The notes below the pieces were generated by a model. It was not told the DNA's origin. It saw only the letters and a program-made list of their open reading frames with translations, and did not search any database. DNA of 5,398 nt. It comes from Crocinitomicaceae bacterium (GTDB taxonomy: Bacteria; Bacteroidota; Bacteroidia; Flavobacteriales_D; Crocinitomicaceae). The stretch covers positions 1 to 5,398 of the forward strand of contig DORI01000254.1 in the NCBI GenBank assembly GCA_003512365.1. Direction: 5' to 3'. Every line of letters starts with the position of its first letter. Position 1 is the stretch's first letter. This document shows positions 5,040 to 5,398 of this stretch, in pieces. The translations under genes were made by a program, and so were the position numbers.

Positions 5040-5398
5040 TTAAGGAAATAAAGTTGCATCATACGCATTTGCATTCAAAAGCGGGATGCGGGATTTATAT
5101 TTATTATTAATTGATTTTAAAAATTCATTCGCTAAAAGAGCATTTCCTTTTGCATTGTAATGAATGCCATCTAATGAATAAGCACCTCCAGATACAAACT
5201 TAGCACTCATTGAAACACCATTATAAATAAAACCCGTTTTTAAAGAGGAGGAAAATTCATCAACCCGAACAAGCGCCAAATTATATTGATTTGCCAAGGA
5301 AATAATGACTGCATTTAATTCTTGAATTCTTGTTCTTAATTCTTGGATTTCACCTTGATCTAATACAAACTCATCTCGAATTGGGAATAAAACCCCCA
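5040..5398 (-). CDS. SGNH/GDSL-family hydrolase, C-terminal part (runs off window)
   Basis: The last 118 residues of a larger protein whose reading frame stays open to the window edge (first whole codon at 5396). An internal TTG at 5295-5297 could be mistaken for a start but is an ordinary Leu codon. The tail begins GVLFPIRDEFVLD, continues through a charged helix (EIQELRTRIQELNAVI), then VRVDEF. The key motif is SLDGIHYNAKGNALLANEF, block V of SGNH hydrolases: the catalytic D-x-x-H pair is encoded at 5169-5171 (Asp) and 5160-5162 (His). The C-terminal KYKSRIPLLNANAYD tail resembles Bacteroidetes GDSL-type lipases of about 400 or more residues. The catalytic Ser, oxyanion residues and any signal peptide lie outside the window. 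No T9SS domain follows block V. It is probably the upstream partner of the esterase in one operon. Confidence 0.82.
   Translation of the reverse strand, partial: GVLFPIRDEFVLDQGEIQELRTRIQELNAVIISLANQYNLALVRVDEFSSSLKTGFIYNGVSMSAKFVSGGAYSLDGIHYNAKGNALLANEFLKSINNKYKSRIPLLNANAYDATLFP

Noticed and set aside
5295..5297. TTG as the start of an 85-residue protein.
   Set aside because: The frame stays open upstream to the window edge and the upstream residues (GVLFPIRDEF and following) fit the same SGNH hydrolase, so this is an internal Leu codon.

Overview
The window looks like chromosomal DNA of a Bacteroidetes bacterium, most likely of the Flavobacteriales type. The evidence is low-GC sequence, promoter -7 boxes of the TAnnTTTG type, start codons mostly without Shine-Dalgarno sequences, a tRNA gene with no encoded CCA, and a secreted enzyme ending in a type IX secretion (Por) sorting domain. 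The genus cannot be fixed from this sequence alone.

Layout. The left part (95-969) carries two minus-strand housekeeping or unknown genes: a four-helix DUF1761 membrane protein with its own well-formed promoter, and a YraN/UPF0102 nuclease-fold protein. A 137-bp divergent intergenic region (970-1106) separates yraN from the plus-strand operon paaA-paaB-paaC-paaD (1107-3581). The genes in this operon are packed with gaps of 9 and 1 nt and then a 7-nt overlap. A symmetric hairpin (3582-3606) ends the operon and also serves a convergent minus-strand tRNA-Cys gene (3610-3680). The right part (3729-5398) is a minus-strand pair: a GDSL/SGNH hydrolase running off the window edge, then, 12 nt downstream of it, a secreted alpha/beta-hydrolase esterase with a T9SS tail.

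Function. PaaA, PaaB and PaaC are the oxygenase part of phenylacetyl-CoA 1,2-epoxidase, the ring-activating step of aerobic hybrid phenylacetate catabolism, and PaaD is its maturation factor. The reductase PaaE and all downstream pathway genes (paaG, H, J, Z, K) are absent here, and the operon is closed by a terminator after paaD, so they must lie elsewhere. The esterase and SGNH pair suggests export of two hydrolases acting on esters; the substrates are unknown.

I see no mobile element, CRISPR array or evidently novel system. The most interesting points are the paaE-less paaABCD operon, a dyad that fits the spacer of the proposed paaA promoter, the shared bidirectional terminator, and the secreted esterase/SGNH pair.
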